DNA of 43,497 bases from Candidatus Pelearchaeum sp. (GTDB taxonomy: Archaea > Thermoproteota > Nitrososphaeria_A > Caldarchaeales > Caldarchaeaceae), in assembly GCA_015520425.1 (NCBI GenBank), contig WAQC01000032.1:1-43497 (forward strand). The letters run 5' to 3'. Under the pieces are notes generated by a model. The model was given only the letters and a program-made list of their open reading frames with translations. It was not told the DNA's origin and did no database searches. Positions 1 to 9,101 of the stretch are shown one piece after another; the stretch's first letter is position 1; each line of letters begins with the position of its first letter. The translations under genes and the position numbers were made by a program.

Positions 1-2
1 AA

Positions 3-395
3 GCTTACTGGCCCGAGTACGAGCTCTTTTTCCCCAACGTTAAGATAGACCCGCTGAGGGCTTACATCAGCTTAACGCCTAAAGAACCTGCAGGCGAGCC
101 TCTCCCAGATATGGAGATGCCACCCATAGCGCGGGCTTACTTTAGTGATATGCTTAAGGTGTTCGGCGAGTTGTTTAGGGTTCTTAAGTATGGCGGGAAG
201 GTCGCCATGGTGGTGGGCGGCGGGGTTTTTCCCGATAGGGTGATAGACGTGGATATACCCCTAGCACGTCTTGCCGCTGATGTTGGATTTACCGTGAAGA
301 GGATAATCGCCGTAAATAAAAGAGCGGCAACAACGCGTCGTGTCATAAAAATAGGAGAGAGCAGAGAGAGCATACTAATTATGCGGAAAGAATGA
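3..395 (+). CDS. C-terminal part of a DNA/RNA methyltransferase-like protein (5' end outside window)
   Basis: The reading frame is open from the first bases of the window, so the gene begins upstream. About 130 codons are visible, ending at the TGA at 393-395. The segment ARAYFSDMLKVFGELFRVLK followed by YGGKVAMVVGG resembles the late part of a Rossmann-fold SAM-dependent methyltransferase, where a helix leads into a strand after the catalytic NPPY-type motif. That motif and the SAM-binding loop would lie in the missing part. Archaeal DNA-modification-methylase-like and tRNA-modifying enzymes share this tail, so the substrate cannot be told. The last 17 bases overlap the end of the convergent glycosyltransferase gene. 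The family call is moderate; a specific function is not supported. Confidence 0.55.
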   Translation, partial: AYWPEYELFFPNVKIDPLRAYISLTPKEPAGEPLPDMEMPPIARAYFSDMLKVFGELFRVLKYGGKVAMVVGGGVFPDRVIDVDIPLARLAADVGFTVKRIIAVNKRAATTRRVIKIGESRESILIMRKE

Positions 396-1572
396 CAGCC
401 CTCTCTCTACCATCATGAGCCTCAATGCGGTATAGCCTATTCCGCCATCTAAACAAGGGCTTGAAAGCCGCTTTAAACCCAGAAACGATAACGGCACAGA
501 GTATTAGAAAAACCCCAGGAGGCCATAAGACGGCGTATATGAAAGGCACGCGATGCTTTCTGAGTTCTTCTCCAATAACGTGGCTTATCAGAATTATGGA
601 GAGGGATGATAGGAGGGTGTATGTCGGAATGTTGTAAGCAAGTGAATATGCTAAAGAAGCTAGCGGGAATATGAATAGCATGATTAACATGAATGCGTTT
701 ATGATGGATTTCTTGCTTGAACCCAGGTAGAGCGTCGTGAAGAGCCGTATCATCCCATTCCAGAGACTCTTTAGACTATTATTCCACTCGGCGGTCATGC
801 TGTTTGTCCCATCCAAGAAAAGCGTCCTTACCCCAGCGTCGCGCGCCAAAAGCGCTATTGCGCGGTCCTCCAAGACAGCGTCCCTAACCCTCGCATGGCC
901 GCCGAGCTTCTCGTAAATATCACGTCTAATGAGTATGAAGCTTCCGAAAGCAAATGCTGCTTTACCACTAGATACTTTATGCGGCCTCCCAAATGCATAG
1001 AGAGCGAGTAGAAGTATGGGAAGTACAGCCTTTATCCATGTACTACGCATCTTCATCCTTGGGTATTGCGTGACTAGCTCGGCGCCCTGCTTGAGCGCTG
1101 TAATGAGCGCGTTTCTTATACATCCTTTCCCAAACTCCGCATCAGCGTCGGTGAATAATAGCCACTCACCGCGGCTGTATGTATATCCCAGATGACATGC
1201 CCAAGTCTTCCCCAACCACCCTCCAGGAAGCTCACCTGCCTCAATAAGTTTAACGCCATGCTTGGAGTAGCGGCGCACAACCTCCCGCGTGGAGTCTGTT
1301 GATGAATCGTCAACAACTATAATCTCGCCCTTTTCATCTAGTTGGTGTATAATGCTCTCTATACATCTTCCTATGTTCCTCTCCTCGTTTCTTGTAGGTA
1401 CTATAACTGACAAAGTAGCGGGTAGCGCTTGCGACTCCTCTTTGACCTCTAGCTGGGGAAGCATCCGTAGTATGCGTTGTCTGGCTAACGCTATGCCCAG
1501 CCATGCGAGAGCAACCAAAACTTGGAAAAAGACCACGATGCCTCCCCAAAATTGCCCATCAACCACCAACAC
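379..1572 (-). CDS. Membrane-associated family 2 glycosyltransferase (CrtQ/HpnB-like)
   Basis: 397 residues. A hydrophobic N-terminal segment (about residues 8-30) is followed by a GT-A catalytic domain: VIVPTRNEERNIGRC (56-70), the nucleotide-binding EIIVVDDSSTDST (83-95), the metal-binding TDADAEF (141-147), and VLEDRAIAL near 233, which fits the acceptor-side ED motif. Two or three membrane segments lie near the C-terminus (about 290-370). This layout matches glycosyltransferases acting on lipid acceptors at the cytoplasmic membrane, such as the carotenoid glycosyltransferase CrtQ or hopanoid-associated HpnB. No carotenoid or hopanoid genes are nearby, so the acceptor is unknown. It is transcribed divergently from the hsp20 gene; its 3' end overlaps the upstream methyltransferase-like gene by 17 bases. 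Confidence 0.8.
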   Translation of the reverse strand: MLVVDGQFWGGIVVFFQVLVALAWLGIALARQRILRMLPQLEVKEESQALPATLSVIVPTRNEERNIGRCIESIIHQLDEKGEIIVVDDSSTDSTREVVRRYSKHGVKLIEAGELPGGWLGKTWACHLGYTYSRGEWLLFTDADAEFGKGCIRNALITALKQGAELVTQYPRMKMRSTWIKAVLPILLLALYAFGRPHKVSSGKAAFAFGSFILIRRDIYEKLGGHARVRDAVLEDRAIALLARDAGVRTLFLDGTNSMTAEWNNSLKSLWNGMIRLFTTLYLGSSKKSIINAFMLIMLFIFPLASLAYSLAYNIPTYTLLSSLSIILISHVIGEELRKHRVPFIYAVLWPPGVFLILCAVIVSGFKAAFKPLFRWRNRLYRIEAHDGRERAVILSA

Positions 1573-1636
1573 ATGGCCAGAGAAAGAAAACTCTTAATAA
1601 GCCTACGTATGGTGATAGAATGTAGGTGTATAGTAT
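1573..1636. promoter_or_regulatory. Divergent promoter region, glycosyltransferase / hsp20
   Basis: The 64-base gap between two divergent starts holds an AT-rich element, CTCTTAATAAG (about 1588-1598), that reads as TATA-like on both strands. Its distances from the two start codons suit short or leaderless transcripts. This is assigned by spacing and composition only. Confidence 0.4.
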
Positions 1637-2236
1637 ATGTCGGATAATTGGTGGGAAGAATGGAGAAAGAGAAGGCGGAGATGGCCTCTCTTCAGAAGTC
1701 TGTTTGAAGACATTGACGAATTTATGCGCGAGTTTGAAAAGCAGATGGAGGAGGAGTTCAAGTGGATTATGGAGAGAGCACCTAGGGAGCTAATAAGGGA
1801 AAGGACCACCAAGGATGGTGTAGTCCGCGAAGTAGGGCCATTCGTCTATGGCTACTCCATAACCATAGGCCCAGACGGCAAGCCAATCATCCGCGAGTTT
1901 GGAAACGTTAGGCCAGGAGCGCTTCCCGCAAAATCAGCTCTTGAAGTGAGACCAGAACGCGAGCCTCTCGTTGATGTTATAGAAGAAGACAATAGGATAA
2001 AGGTTGTTGCTGAGCTTCCAGGCGTTAGGAAAGAAGACATAGAGCTTAGCGTTGATGAGCGTATGATGACGGTTAAAGTGGATACTGAGAGCCGCAAGTA
2101 TTTCAAGGAGATAGAGCTACCAGCAGTCGTTGACCCCAACACCGCTAAGGCCAGTTATAACAACGGTGTCTTGGAAGTGGTGGTGGAGAAGAAGGCGGAA
2201 GCTCCGAAGAAGGGCCATAGAGTAAAGATTGAATAA
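1637..2236 (+). CDS. Small heat shock protein, Hsp20/alpha-crystallin family
   Basis: 199 residues. The C-terminal half (from about residue 103) is an alpha-crystallin domain with PLVDVIEEDNRIKVVAELPG, then EDIELSVDE and the typical YNNGVLEVVV strand (about 172-181), ending in GHRVKIE, which supplies the I/V-x-I tail used for oligomer assembly. The N-terminal region is rich in Arg, Glu and aromatic residues (WWEEWRKRRRRWP) and is the variable substrate-binding arm. Such proteins are ATP-independent holdases in the cytoplasm. The start at 1637 has no clear Shine-Dalgarno sequence, but a TATA-like element lies around 1590-1598, compatible with a short or absent leader. Confidence 0.93.
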   Translation: MSDNWWEEWRKRRRRWPLFRSLFEDIDEFMREFEKQMEEEFKWIMERAPRELIRERTTKDGVVREVGPFVYGYSITIGPDGKPIIREFGNVRPGALPAKSALEVRPEREPLVDVIEEDNRIKVVAELPGVRKEDIELSVDERMMTVKVDTESRKYFKEIELPAVVDPNTAKASYNNGVLEVVVEKKAEAPKKGHRVKIE

Positions 2237-2301
2237 TAACCTCAGCTCCGCTCAAAATATCTTTAGTAGCCGAGCCTTCCAGATTTAGGCAAATGGGCTA
2301 G

Positions 2302-2313
2302 GGTTAAATATGG
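2302..2313 (+). promoter_or_regulatory. TATA-like box upstream of the oxidoreductase operon
   Basis: GGTTAAATATGG lies about 37-48 bases before the ATG at 2350, in the 113-base gap after hsp20. A second AT-rich patch (TCTTTAAACC, about 2325-2334) is closer to the start. Either could position transcription of the oxidoreductase genes. Confidence 0.4.
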
Positions 2314-2349
2314 CTGGCAGAAGGTCTTTAAACCAAGTGGGCAAGCAGT

Positions 2350-4326
2350 ATGGCCCAAAGTAAAGTTTCTTGGATGATTGGAGGAGCCCAGGGCACTGGT
2401 GTTGATTCCGCAGCAAACATCTTCTCGCGAGCAGCCGCGTCTTCCGGCCTTAATGTCTTCGGAAAAAGAGAATACTACTCAAACATCAAAGGCGAGCACA
2501 GCTACTTCTCTGTAACGTTGTCAAACAGTGTAATACGCTCACACATGGATGAGGTCCATCTCCTCGCTACGTTTGATTCAGAGACGATTATTAGACATGC
2601 GTGGGAGGTGGAGTCTGGTGGCGGTATAATATTTGACCCGAAGCAAACTAGTGAGAAGATTACCAGCATACCTACGTTAGAGAAGAATGTAGTGAGTGGT
2701 ATATTGGAGAGGCTTAAGGGGGAAGGTCTGGGAAACAGTGTTATGGATGTTCTTGAAGTTGCGAAGAAGAACGGCGTAAAGCTCTATCCTCTCCCATACG
2801 TTGATTTGCTTAAGCAAGTTGGTGAGAAGATAGGGGAGACGCAGCTCAGTATCTTATCCAGAATGACCAACGTCATGGCTGTCGCAGCATCATTTGCGCT
2901 CTTCAAGCTTCCAGAAGAGCATCTCTTCAAAGCGATTGAACAGGTCTTTAAAGCCAAGGCTAAGGTAGCTAAAATGAATATAGAGGCAGCCAAGATAGCA
3001 GCCGAATATGCCGTTAGGAATTTCAGTAATAATGGAATAAGTTTCCACATAGAGCCTAGACCAGCAAAAGAGCAGCGGCTTCTCATCAATGGAACATCAG
3101 CAGTAGCTCTTGGAAAGATAGTTGCTGGCTGTAGATTCCAGACATACTACCCAATAACCCCCGCGAGCGATGAGAGCGTGTATCTGGAGGACCATGAAGT
3201 CTTTGAGAGTAGGGAGGTTGAGGTTCTCGCGGAGAATCCTCACCAAGCGGAGAGTATGGAGCTTAACGGTAAGGGGTCTATTGTTGTGGTGCAGACCGAG
3301 GATGAGATAGCTGCGATAACTATGGCTACTGGAGCCGCGCTGGCAGGAGCTAGAGCTGCTACAGCAACATCAGGACCAGGCTTCTCGCTGATGACCGAGG
3401 GGCTGGGATGGGCTGGGATGAACGAGGTCCCAGTAGTAATAACACTTTATCAACGCGGCGGCCCCAGCACCGGCCTCCCAACAAGACATGAGCAGGGTGA
3501 TATGCTCTTCGTCCTCCACGCTGGACATGGAGAGTTTCCACGCATAGTGATAGCCTCAGGAGATATTGAGGAAGCTTTCTACGACGCTATAGCGGCATTC
3601 AACTACGCAGAAAGATACCAGACACCAGTAATACACCTGCTTGATAAAGCACTAGCTAATAGTACAATGACGGTGAGGAAGTTCGTATATAATGACTTGG
3701 TGATTGATAGGGGTAAGCTGTATTTTGAGTGGCCCTCTGCTAATGGGCCGTACAAGAGGTTTGAATTCACTGATGACGGCATATCGCCGCGGACTGTTCT
3801 GGGGGCTGCTGGCGGTATATTCTGGAACACGGGAGACGAGCATGACGAGTTTGGACACATATCTGAGGAGCCTGTCAATAGGTGTAGGATGATGGAGAAG
3901 CGTATGAGAAAGCTTGAGACCGCTGATGCGGAGATTCCAGACAGGGAGAAGGTGATAATTCACGGTGATGTTGACGCGCCTTACATAATTGTGAGCTGGG
4001 GCTCCACTAAGGGGGCTATACTTGACGCCATAGAGTACCACGCCCAGCATGGTCTCCGCTTTGCCTTCGCCCAAGTAAAGCTCCTCAGCCCATTCCCAAC
4101 AAAACTATTGCAGGAACTACTGCCGCGCTATGAAAGAATAATCTGCGTAGAGCAGAACTACAGCGGCCAGTTCGCCCAGCTACTCGCCATGCGCACATGC
4201 ATAAAGCCCCATAACCTCATCCTCAAGTACAACGGGCGGCCTTTCTCATTTTCGGAAGCTAGAGATACACTTAAGAGGGCGATAGAGAAGAATGAGGCTA
4301 GGATAGTAACCAACGCGGGTGCGTGA
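2350..4326 (+). CDS. 2-oxoacid:ferredoxin oxidoreductase, fused gamma-alpha subunit
   Basis: 658 residues. Residues 1-190 form the gamma domain, opening with GGAQGTGVDSAANIFSRAA and ending before an acidic/basic linker. The alpha domain follows, with the diagnostic YPITPASDES (266-275) that contacts thiamine diphosphate and the 2-oxoacid. The fused gamma-alpha chain paired with a separate beta subunit is the Sulfolobus/Aeropyrum arrangement. The cytoplasmic enzyme oxidatively decarboxylates 2-oxoacids (pyruvate, 2-oxoglutarate and others) to acyl-CoA and passes electrons to ferredoxin, or runs in reverse in carbon fixation. The beta gene starts 12 bases downstream, so they form one operon. 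Substrate preference cannot be read from the sequence. Confidence 0.93.
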   Translation: MAQSKVSWMIGGAQGTGVDSAANIFSRAAASSGLNVFGKREYYSNIKGEHSYFSVTLSNSVIRSHMDEVHLLATFDSETIIRHAWEVESGGGIIFDPKQTSEKITSIPTLEKNVVSGILERLKGEGLGNSVMDVLEVAKKNGVKLYPLPYVDLLKQVGEKIGETQLSILSRMTNVMAVAASFALFKLPEEHLFKAIEQVFKAKAKVAKMNIEAAKIAAEYAVRNFSNNGISFHIEPRPAKEQRLLINGTSAVALGKIVAGCRFQTYYPITPASDESVYLEDHEVFESREVEVLAENPHQAESMELNGKGSIVVVQTEDEIAAITMATGAALAGARAATATSGPGFSLMTEGLGWAGMNEVPVVITLYQRGGPSTGLPTRHEQGDMLFVLHAGHGEFPRIVIASGDIEEAFYDAIAAFNYAERYQTPVIHLLDKALANSTMTVRKFVYNDLVIDRGKLYFEWPSANGPYKRFEFTDDGISPRTVLGAAGGIFWNTGDEHDEFGHISEEPVNRCRMMEKRMRKLETADAEIPDREKVIIHGDVDAPYIIVSWGSTKGAILDAIEYHAQHGLRFAFAQVKLLSPFPTKLLQELLPRYERIICVEQNYSGQFAQLLAMRTCIKPHNLILKYNGRPFSFSEARDTLKRAIEKNEARIVTNAGA

Positions 4327-4335
4327 GGTGGTTAG

Positions 4336-5322
<987 letters not shown>

Positions 5323-5360
5323 TCGGCCAATATTATCCCCATATTATAGCAATCATATTA

Positions 5361-5374
5361 CACTAATATATTGG
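5361..5374 (+). promoter_or_regulatory. TATA-like box upstream of the dsrE-like gene
   Basis: CACTAATATATTGG is centred about 26-30 bases before the ATG at 5394. With the usual archaeal spacing, transcription would begin at or next to the start codon, giving a leaderless dsrE-tusA transcript separate from the oxidoreductase operon. Confidence 0.45.
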
Positions 5375-5393
5375 CAAAAGCAGAATATCAAGT

Positions 5394-5783
5394 ATGGCGC
5401 AGAACCAACAGCAGGAAATCCACATAATCCTAACAACTAAAGAGCCTACGCGTGTATATCCAGCGGTAACCCTAGCTTTAGGTAGCGCGGTAATGGGCGC
5501 TAAGGCCTTCGTTTACTGCACGATGGATGGGCTCTCTATCGTCAGGAAAGGCGAGGTTGAGAAGATTCAGCTTGCAGGGGCTCCTCCCCTTTCAAAGCTT
5601 GTTGAAGACGCAAAGAATGCTGGCGTCAAATTCGTGGCCTGCGCGCCCTCAAAAGAGATGCTACAACAGATGGGGATTACTGCCGAGACAGTCCTGCAAG
5701 GCGTGGAGCTTGAAGACGTTTTCGGCTTCCTAAATAATGCCCTCCCAGCGGCACGGCAAGGCGGAATAGTACTGTTCGTATAA
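5394..5783 (+). CDS. DsrE/DsrF-like family protein
   Basis: 129 residues with the small alpha/beta fold of the DsrE/TusD-like family. The N-terminal strand (IHIILTTKEP) is followed by a helix with small residues (VTLALGSAVMGAKAFVYC), and C83 in VKFVACAPSKEMLQQMG aligns with the conserved active cysteine that carries persulfide sulfur in TusD/DsrE. C42 is a second candidate. The protein ends in the hydrophobic strand GIVLFV typical of the family. A TusA-like gene follows 18 bases downstream, so the two probably pass sulfur between them in the cytoplasm. Whether the end use is sulfur oxidation, tRNA thiolation or cofactor sulfur delivery is open, since no dsr, hdr or thiolation genes are present. 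Confidence 0.8.
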   Translation: MAQNQQQEIHIILTTKEPTRVYPAVTLALGSAVMGAKAFVYCTMDGLSIVRKGEVEKIQLAGAPPLSKLVEDAKNAGVKFVACAPSKEMLQQMGITAETVLQGVELEDVFGFLNNALPAARQGGIVLFV

Positions 5784-5801
5784 AAAGGGGAGGGGGACAG
5801 C

Positions 5802-6092
5802 ATGCAGACACAAAAGCAGAGAACAATCTTCGTTGAGGGTGATGAGGGTTTAGTGGATGCGGAGCCGACGGATGAGCTTGATGTAAGCGGGCTTGTATGC
5901 CCTTATCCAGGGTTTGAGGCTGTGAGAAAGATTGAAGCCGCACAGCGGGGCGCTGTTATAGATATTACAACAGATATGGAGAATGTGGCGCGCGAGTCTA
6001 TTCCAGTGCTAATGAGGAATCGGGGTTTCAAGTTTGCTGTTTTTCGCTGTCCTGACTCTGACCGCTGGGTTGTACGTGTCCAGAAGAGCTAG
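5802..6092 (+). CDS. TusA/SirA-like sulfur carrier protein
   Basis: 96 residues. It carries the family signature CPYP (C33-P36) in LDVSGLVCPYPGFEAVRK; this cysteine bears the persulfide in TusA. The following helix and the VIDITTDMENVARESIPVLM stretch complete the two-layer alpha/beta fold. A roughly 25-residue acidic N-terminal extension precedes the domain, longer than in bacterial TusA. A strong ribosome-binding site (GGGGAGGGGG, about 5786-5795) supports the ATG at 5802. It forms a two-gene unit with the DsrE-like gene upstream. Its last 65 bases overlap the 3' end of the convergent PPC-like gene. Confidence 0.88.
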   Translation: MQTQKQRTIFVEGDEGLVDAEPTDELDVSGLVCPYPGFEAVRKIEAAQRGAVIDITTDMENVARESIPVLMRNRGFKFAVFRCPDSDRWVVRVQKS

Positions 6093-6741
6093 CAATAGCG
6101 CGCTCACGCTTGGAAAGAACATCAGAAAACGTGGCGCTGGCGTATATTATCGCAAAAGCCAGCACCGCAAATCCTAAAACACCCCAAGGAATAGTCTCAA
6201 CAGTCCTAGTAGTCGTTGAAGTTACCGTAACCATCTCCCTAACTGTCTGGGTAACCGATACAACTTCCACCTGCGTAACCGTCCTAAATTCACGTTGAGT
6301 ATAAGTATCTGTTACTGTTACTGTTTTTACTGGAGGCTTTAGTATGCTTATTGATAGCGTGTAAGTCCCCGAAGAGCCTGCGAAGCCGAAGACAGCAAAA
6401 TAATAATACCCGCTTACAGGTGCCAGAACCCCTAAGCGCTCAGAGAGACCTGTTGGTTTAATTCCCCTATCAACCAAGTCCAGAAGAGGGTCAAACACCA
6501 CTATATCAAAATCCTGTCCCCGCGGCATTCTAAGTGTTATGATTAGAGTGTCTCCCTGCTCCACGTATATCTTAAAGTAATGAACAGTCTCCTGTTCTAG
6601 ATTGAATGAGTACTCTCCTGGCTCGACTTCAAGAGCTGTGCTGAAGCTTGTCCCAGGCTCTTCTAATGCATAAGCGCCAGTAAGAGCTGTTATGAGTAGC
6701 GCGAGCACTGTGGAAAGCCAAACCTTACTATAGCTGGGCAA
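6028..6741 (-). CDS. Secreted membrane-anchored protein with PPC-like domain and Thr/Val stalk
   Basis: 237 residues. A signal peptide (about 1-26, ending TGAYALEEPG) is followed by a roughly 100-residue beta domain with features of the PPC (pre-peptidase C-terminal) fold: HYFKIYVEQGDTLIITL, then a DFDIVVFDP strand and SGYYYFAVFGFAGSSGTYTL. Next comes a stalk rich in Thr, Val and Glu (about 135-180, containing TVTVTDTY and VTVTSTTTRTVE), then a transmembrane segment (about 188-208) and a short polar cytoplasmic tail. It is probably a cell-surface protein held above the membrane by the stalk. Similar stalks occur in the metallopeptidase at 23315. Function is unknown. Its 3' end overlaps the tusA-like gene. 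Confidence 0.65.
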   Translation of the reverse strand: MPSYSKVWLSTVLALLITALTGAYALEEPGTSFSTALEVEPGEYSFNLEQETVHYFKIYVEQGDTLIITLRMPRGQDFDIVVFDPLLDLVDRGIKPTGLSERLGVLAPVSGYYYFAVFGFAGSSGTYTLSISILKPPVKTVTVTDTYTQREFRTVTQVEVVSVTQTVREMVTVTSTTTRTVETIPWGVLGFAVLAFAIIYASATFSDVLSKRERAIASSSGHVQPSGQSQDSEKQQT

Positions 6742-6869
6742 GCCTTTTCACACAATCCCCTAAATGCAATAGCCTTTAAACGTTTTTACAATCTCAGATG
6801 AGTGTCCTAAAGGAATCAAAGACTGCTTGGCTTGGGTAAAACCTTATCTTATTCCCAAGACATTGCTGG

Positions 6870-9101
6870 TTGGAGGCTATGTACAAAATGCATAGCATTC
6901 GGGTGAGAGTCCTAGCATCGGTTATAGCCGCGTTGGTGGTTATGGTTGGTTTCCTTCCCTTTCAGCCTGCCTGGGCTGAGGATGAGCAGCTCCAAACACC
7001 CCTAGCCCAGCCTCTCCTCAAGCCTATTGAGGAGCTATTATCTGGGGGCGCTTTAAATAGGATACAGTTCTTCAGGGGAGACGATAGCTGGATTAGGGTG
7101 GGAGAGCAGTCGGCCGAGCCTGCGGGGGGAGCTAGGCCCTCGCAGCCCCTCGTATCAATACCCTACCGCTCACCGACAGCAAAGTTCAGCAGAAATGTCA
7201 TTCTAACATACGACCTAGGCGCAATACCATACCAAAACGAGCCGACAGTAGCGGTTAACCCACTAGACCCAGACCACGTGGTAGTGGGCGCTCACGACTA
7301 CGACACCCCGTGTGTGGTTTCCTATGTATCGTTTGACGGTGGGGAGACATGGCGCGGCCCGTTCCACGCAGACCTAGCCGTTGAAGACAGCTTCTGCTCA
7401 GACCCCGTTCTAGCGTTTGACCGCGATGGTAATGTGTATTATGCCTACCTATCAATAGGGACACGCCCACTGAGGGTTGGTCAGCTTCTGCTAGTAGCTG
7501 AGGTAAGCAGCGCTGTAGTATCAATCTCCCGCGACGGCGGGATAACGTGGGAAGGCCCATACATAGCATCAACAGGAATAGTAGAGCAAGGCCAGAACTC
7601 AGCCAGCATAACGTTCATAGACAAAATCTGGATGAACGTGGGCCCAGACCCATTCAACCCTGAGAGAGATAACATATACGTAACCTATACAGAGTTCAGG
7701 CTCATATACCCATTCCTAGACCAATACCCGTTCGTAGCGGCGCCAATCATTGAGGTCTCAATAAAGCTGGTCGTCTCCTATGATGGTGGGAAGACTTGGA
7801 CCAGGCCAGTCGCGGTCAGCCCAGTCTATAGATACCCTGCTGGTGAGCTTGATAGGCCAATAGTACAAGGTTCTAACATTGCGGTGGCCAAGGATGGGAC
7901 GTTATACATAGCGTATTATGACTCTATGTCCGACGGCCCATTTAAGGGCCTCTTCTCACCCTATGTGACGGTTTCCTACGATGGTGGCAGGAGCTTTGAG
8001 GGGCCTTATGCGGTGGTTCCAGGAGGGACGTGGGAGCAGGACTTCTTCCTAAAACCAACGTACTTCCGTTCATGGTCTTCCATGTTCCCCTTCATCGCAG
8101 TATCACCCAACAACAGCAAGGAGGTCTACATAGTTTTTGGAGCTTTAGGCGAGGCTGGTGGAGATAGGTCCGACGTATATTTCTCCAAATCAACTGACGG
8201 TGGGAAGACTTGGAGAGAGCCTAAACGCGTAAATGATGACTTGACGCTACGTAACCAGTTCTTCCCAACTTTAACCGTCTCGCCCAACGGGACCATACAT
8301 ATAATATGGGGCGATATGCGCGACGACCCAAACAACTATCGCTACCACATCTACTATACCAAGTCTGGTGATGGTGGGGAGACGTTTATGGAGAACTCCC
8401 GCGTCTCGGATTATCCCTCAAACCCTGGACGCGGGATTCCCATATTCATAGGCGACTACTTTGGAATAGCGGCCACGAATGAGGATGTGTATATTGTTTG
8501 GACTGACAGTAGGTCTGGGGAGGTTGGTGGGAGAAATCAGGACATCGCGTTTGCTCGTTTAAGAGCGATACCAAAGCCTTCAATAACATTAAGCCCGCCT
8601 GAGGGGCCTGCGGGCCAGACGATAACTATAATGGGGTTCAACTTCGCCCCAAGGCAGAGGGAGGTGTTTATTGAGGTTGATGGTGTGGTCATCTCCTCAG
8701 TACCAACAGATGACAGCGGCCGTTTTGTGGCGCAGATATTCATGCCCGTCTCTGGGGAGGGGGCGCATACCATACGCGCAATAGATGTGCTTGGAAACGT
8801 GGCTACAGCAAACTACTACTCTACCTTCGGCTTCAACACAATAGAAGACAGGATAGATTCCGTCATCAAGGAAATGGCTGGAAAACTAGAATCCATAAAA
8901 CCAGATAACCCACAAGCAGCTAACATTACTGTGTCAAAGATTGTTGATGAGGTTGTGAAGCGTATAGAGCCGTTGCTTGCCTCTCGTCAGGAGCCGCGAG
9001 ACTCTGGTATAACGCCAGCGTTTATAATATCCATCGCTGCCATGGTTATAGCTTTGGCCGCGCTTTTCATCGCTACGACGCGAGGTAGGAGCAGGTCATG
9101 A
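6870..9101 (+). CDS. Cell-surface Asp-box (BNR) beta-propeller protein, sialidase-like fold
   Basis: 743 residues. It has an N-terminal signal peptide (hydrophobic core about residues 12-32, cleavage near PAWAEDE). Six Asp-box repeats of the form S-x-D-G-G-x-T-W are visible (SFDGGETW, SRDGGITW, SYDGGKTW, SYDGGRSF, STDGGKTW, SGDGGETF), as in six-bladed sialidase-type propellers. A separate Ig/IPT-like beta domain follows (about 570-660, SPPEGPAGQTITIMGFNF), then a helix and a C-terminal membrane anchor (about 718-738). I could not recognise the arginine triad of true sialidases, so enzymatic activity is doubtful; it may be a binding scaffold or another glycosidase. The start could be any of three in-frame Met codons at 6870, 6879 or 6888. 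Its stop overlaps the next start (ATGA), so the two genes are translationally coupled. Confidence 0.8.
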   Translation: MEAMYKMHSIRVRVLASVIAALVVMVGFLPFQPAWAEDEQLQTPLAQPLLKPIEELLSGGALNRIQFFRGDDSWIRVGEQSAEPAGGARPSQPLVSIPYRSPTAKFSRNVILTYDLGAIPYQNEPTVAVNPLDPDHVVVGAHDYDTPCVVSYVSFDGGETWRGPFHADLAVEDSFCSDPVLAFDRDGNVYYAYLSIGTRPLRVGQLLLVAEVSSAVVSISRDGGITWEGPYIASTGIVEQGQNSASITFIDKIWMNVGPDPFNPERDNIYVTYTEFRLIYPFLDQYPFVAAPIIEVSIKLVVSYDGGKTWTRPVAVSPVYRYPAGELDRPIVQGSNIAVAKDGTLYIAYYDSMSDGPFKGLFSPYVTVSYDGGRSFEGPYAVVPGGTWEQDFFLKPTYFRSWSSMFPFIAVSPNNSKEVYIVFGALGEAGGDRSDVYFSKSTDGGKTWREPKRVNDDLTLRNQFFPTLTVSPNGTIHIIWGDMRDDPNNYRYHIYYTKSGDGGETFMENSRVSDYPSNPGRGIPIFIGDYFGIAATNEDVYIVWTDSRSGEVGGRNQDIAFARLRAIPKPSITLSPPEGPAGQTITIMGFNFAPRQREVFIEVDGVVISSVPTDDSGRFVAQIFMPVSGEGAHTIRAIDVLGNVATANYYSTFGFNTIEDRIDSVIKEMAGKLESIKPDNPQAANITVSKIVDEVVKRIEPLLASRQEPRDSGITPAFIISIAAMVIALAALFIATTRGRSRS

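Noticed and set aside
1-6. AAGCTT (HindIII site) at the first base as a biological boundary
   Set aside because: Probably a cloning or window edge; the coding frame runs straight through it.
3403-3422. Tandem 10-base repeat GGCTGGGATG x2 as a regulatory or mobile repeat
   Set aside because: It lies inside the oxidoreductase coding sequence and simply encodes Gly-Trp-Ala-Gly-Met.
6870-9101. Calling the propeller protein a sialidase
   Set aside because: Asp boxes only indicate the propeller fold; I could not find the arginine triad or the Tyr/Glu pair needed for catalysis.
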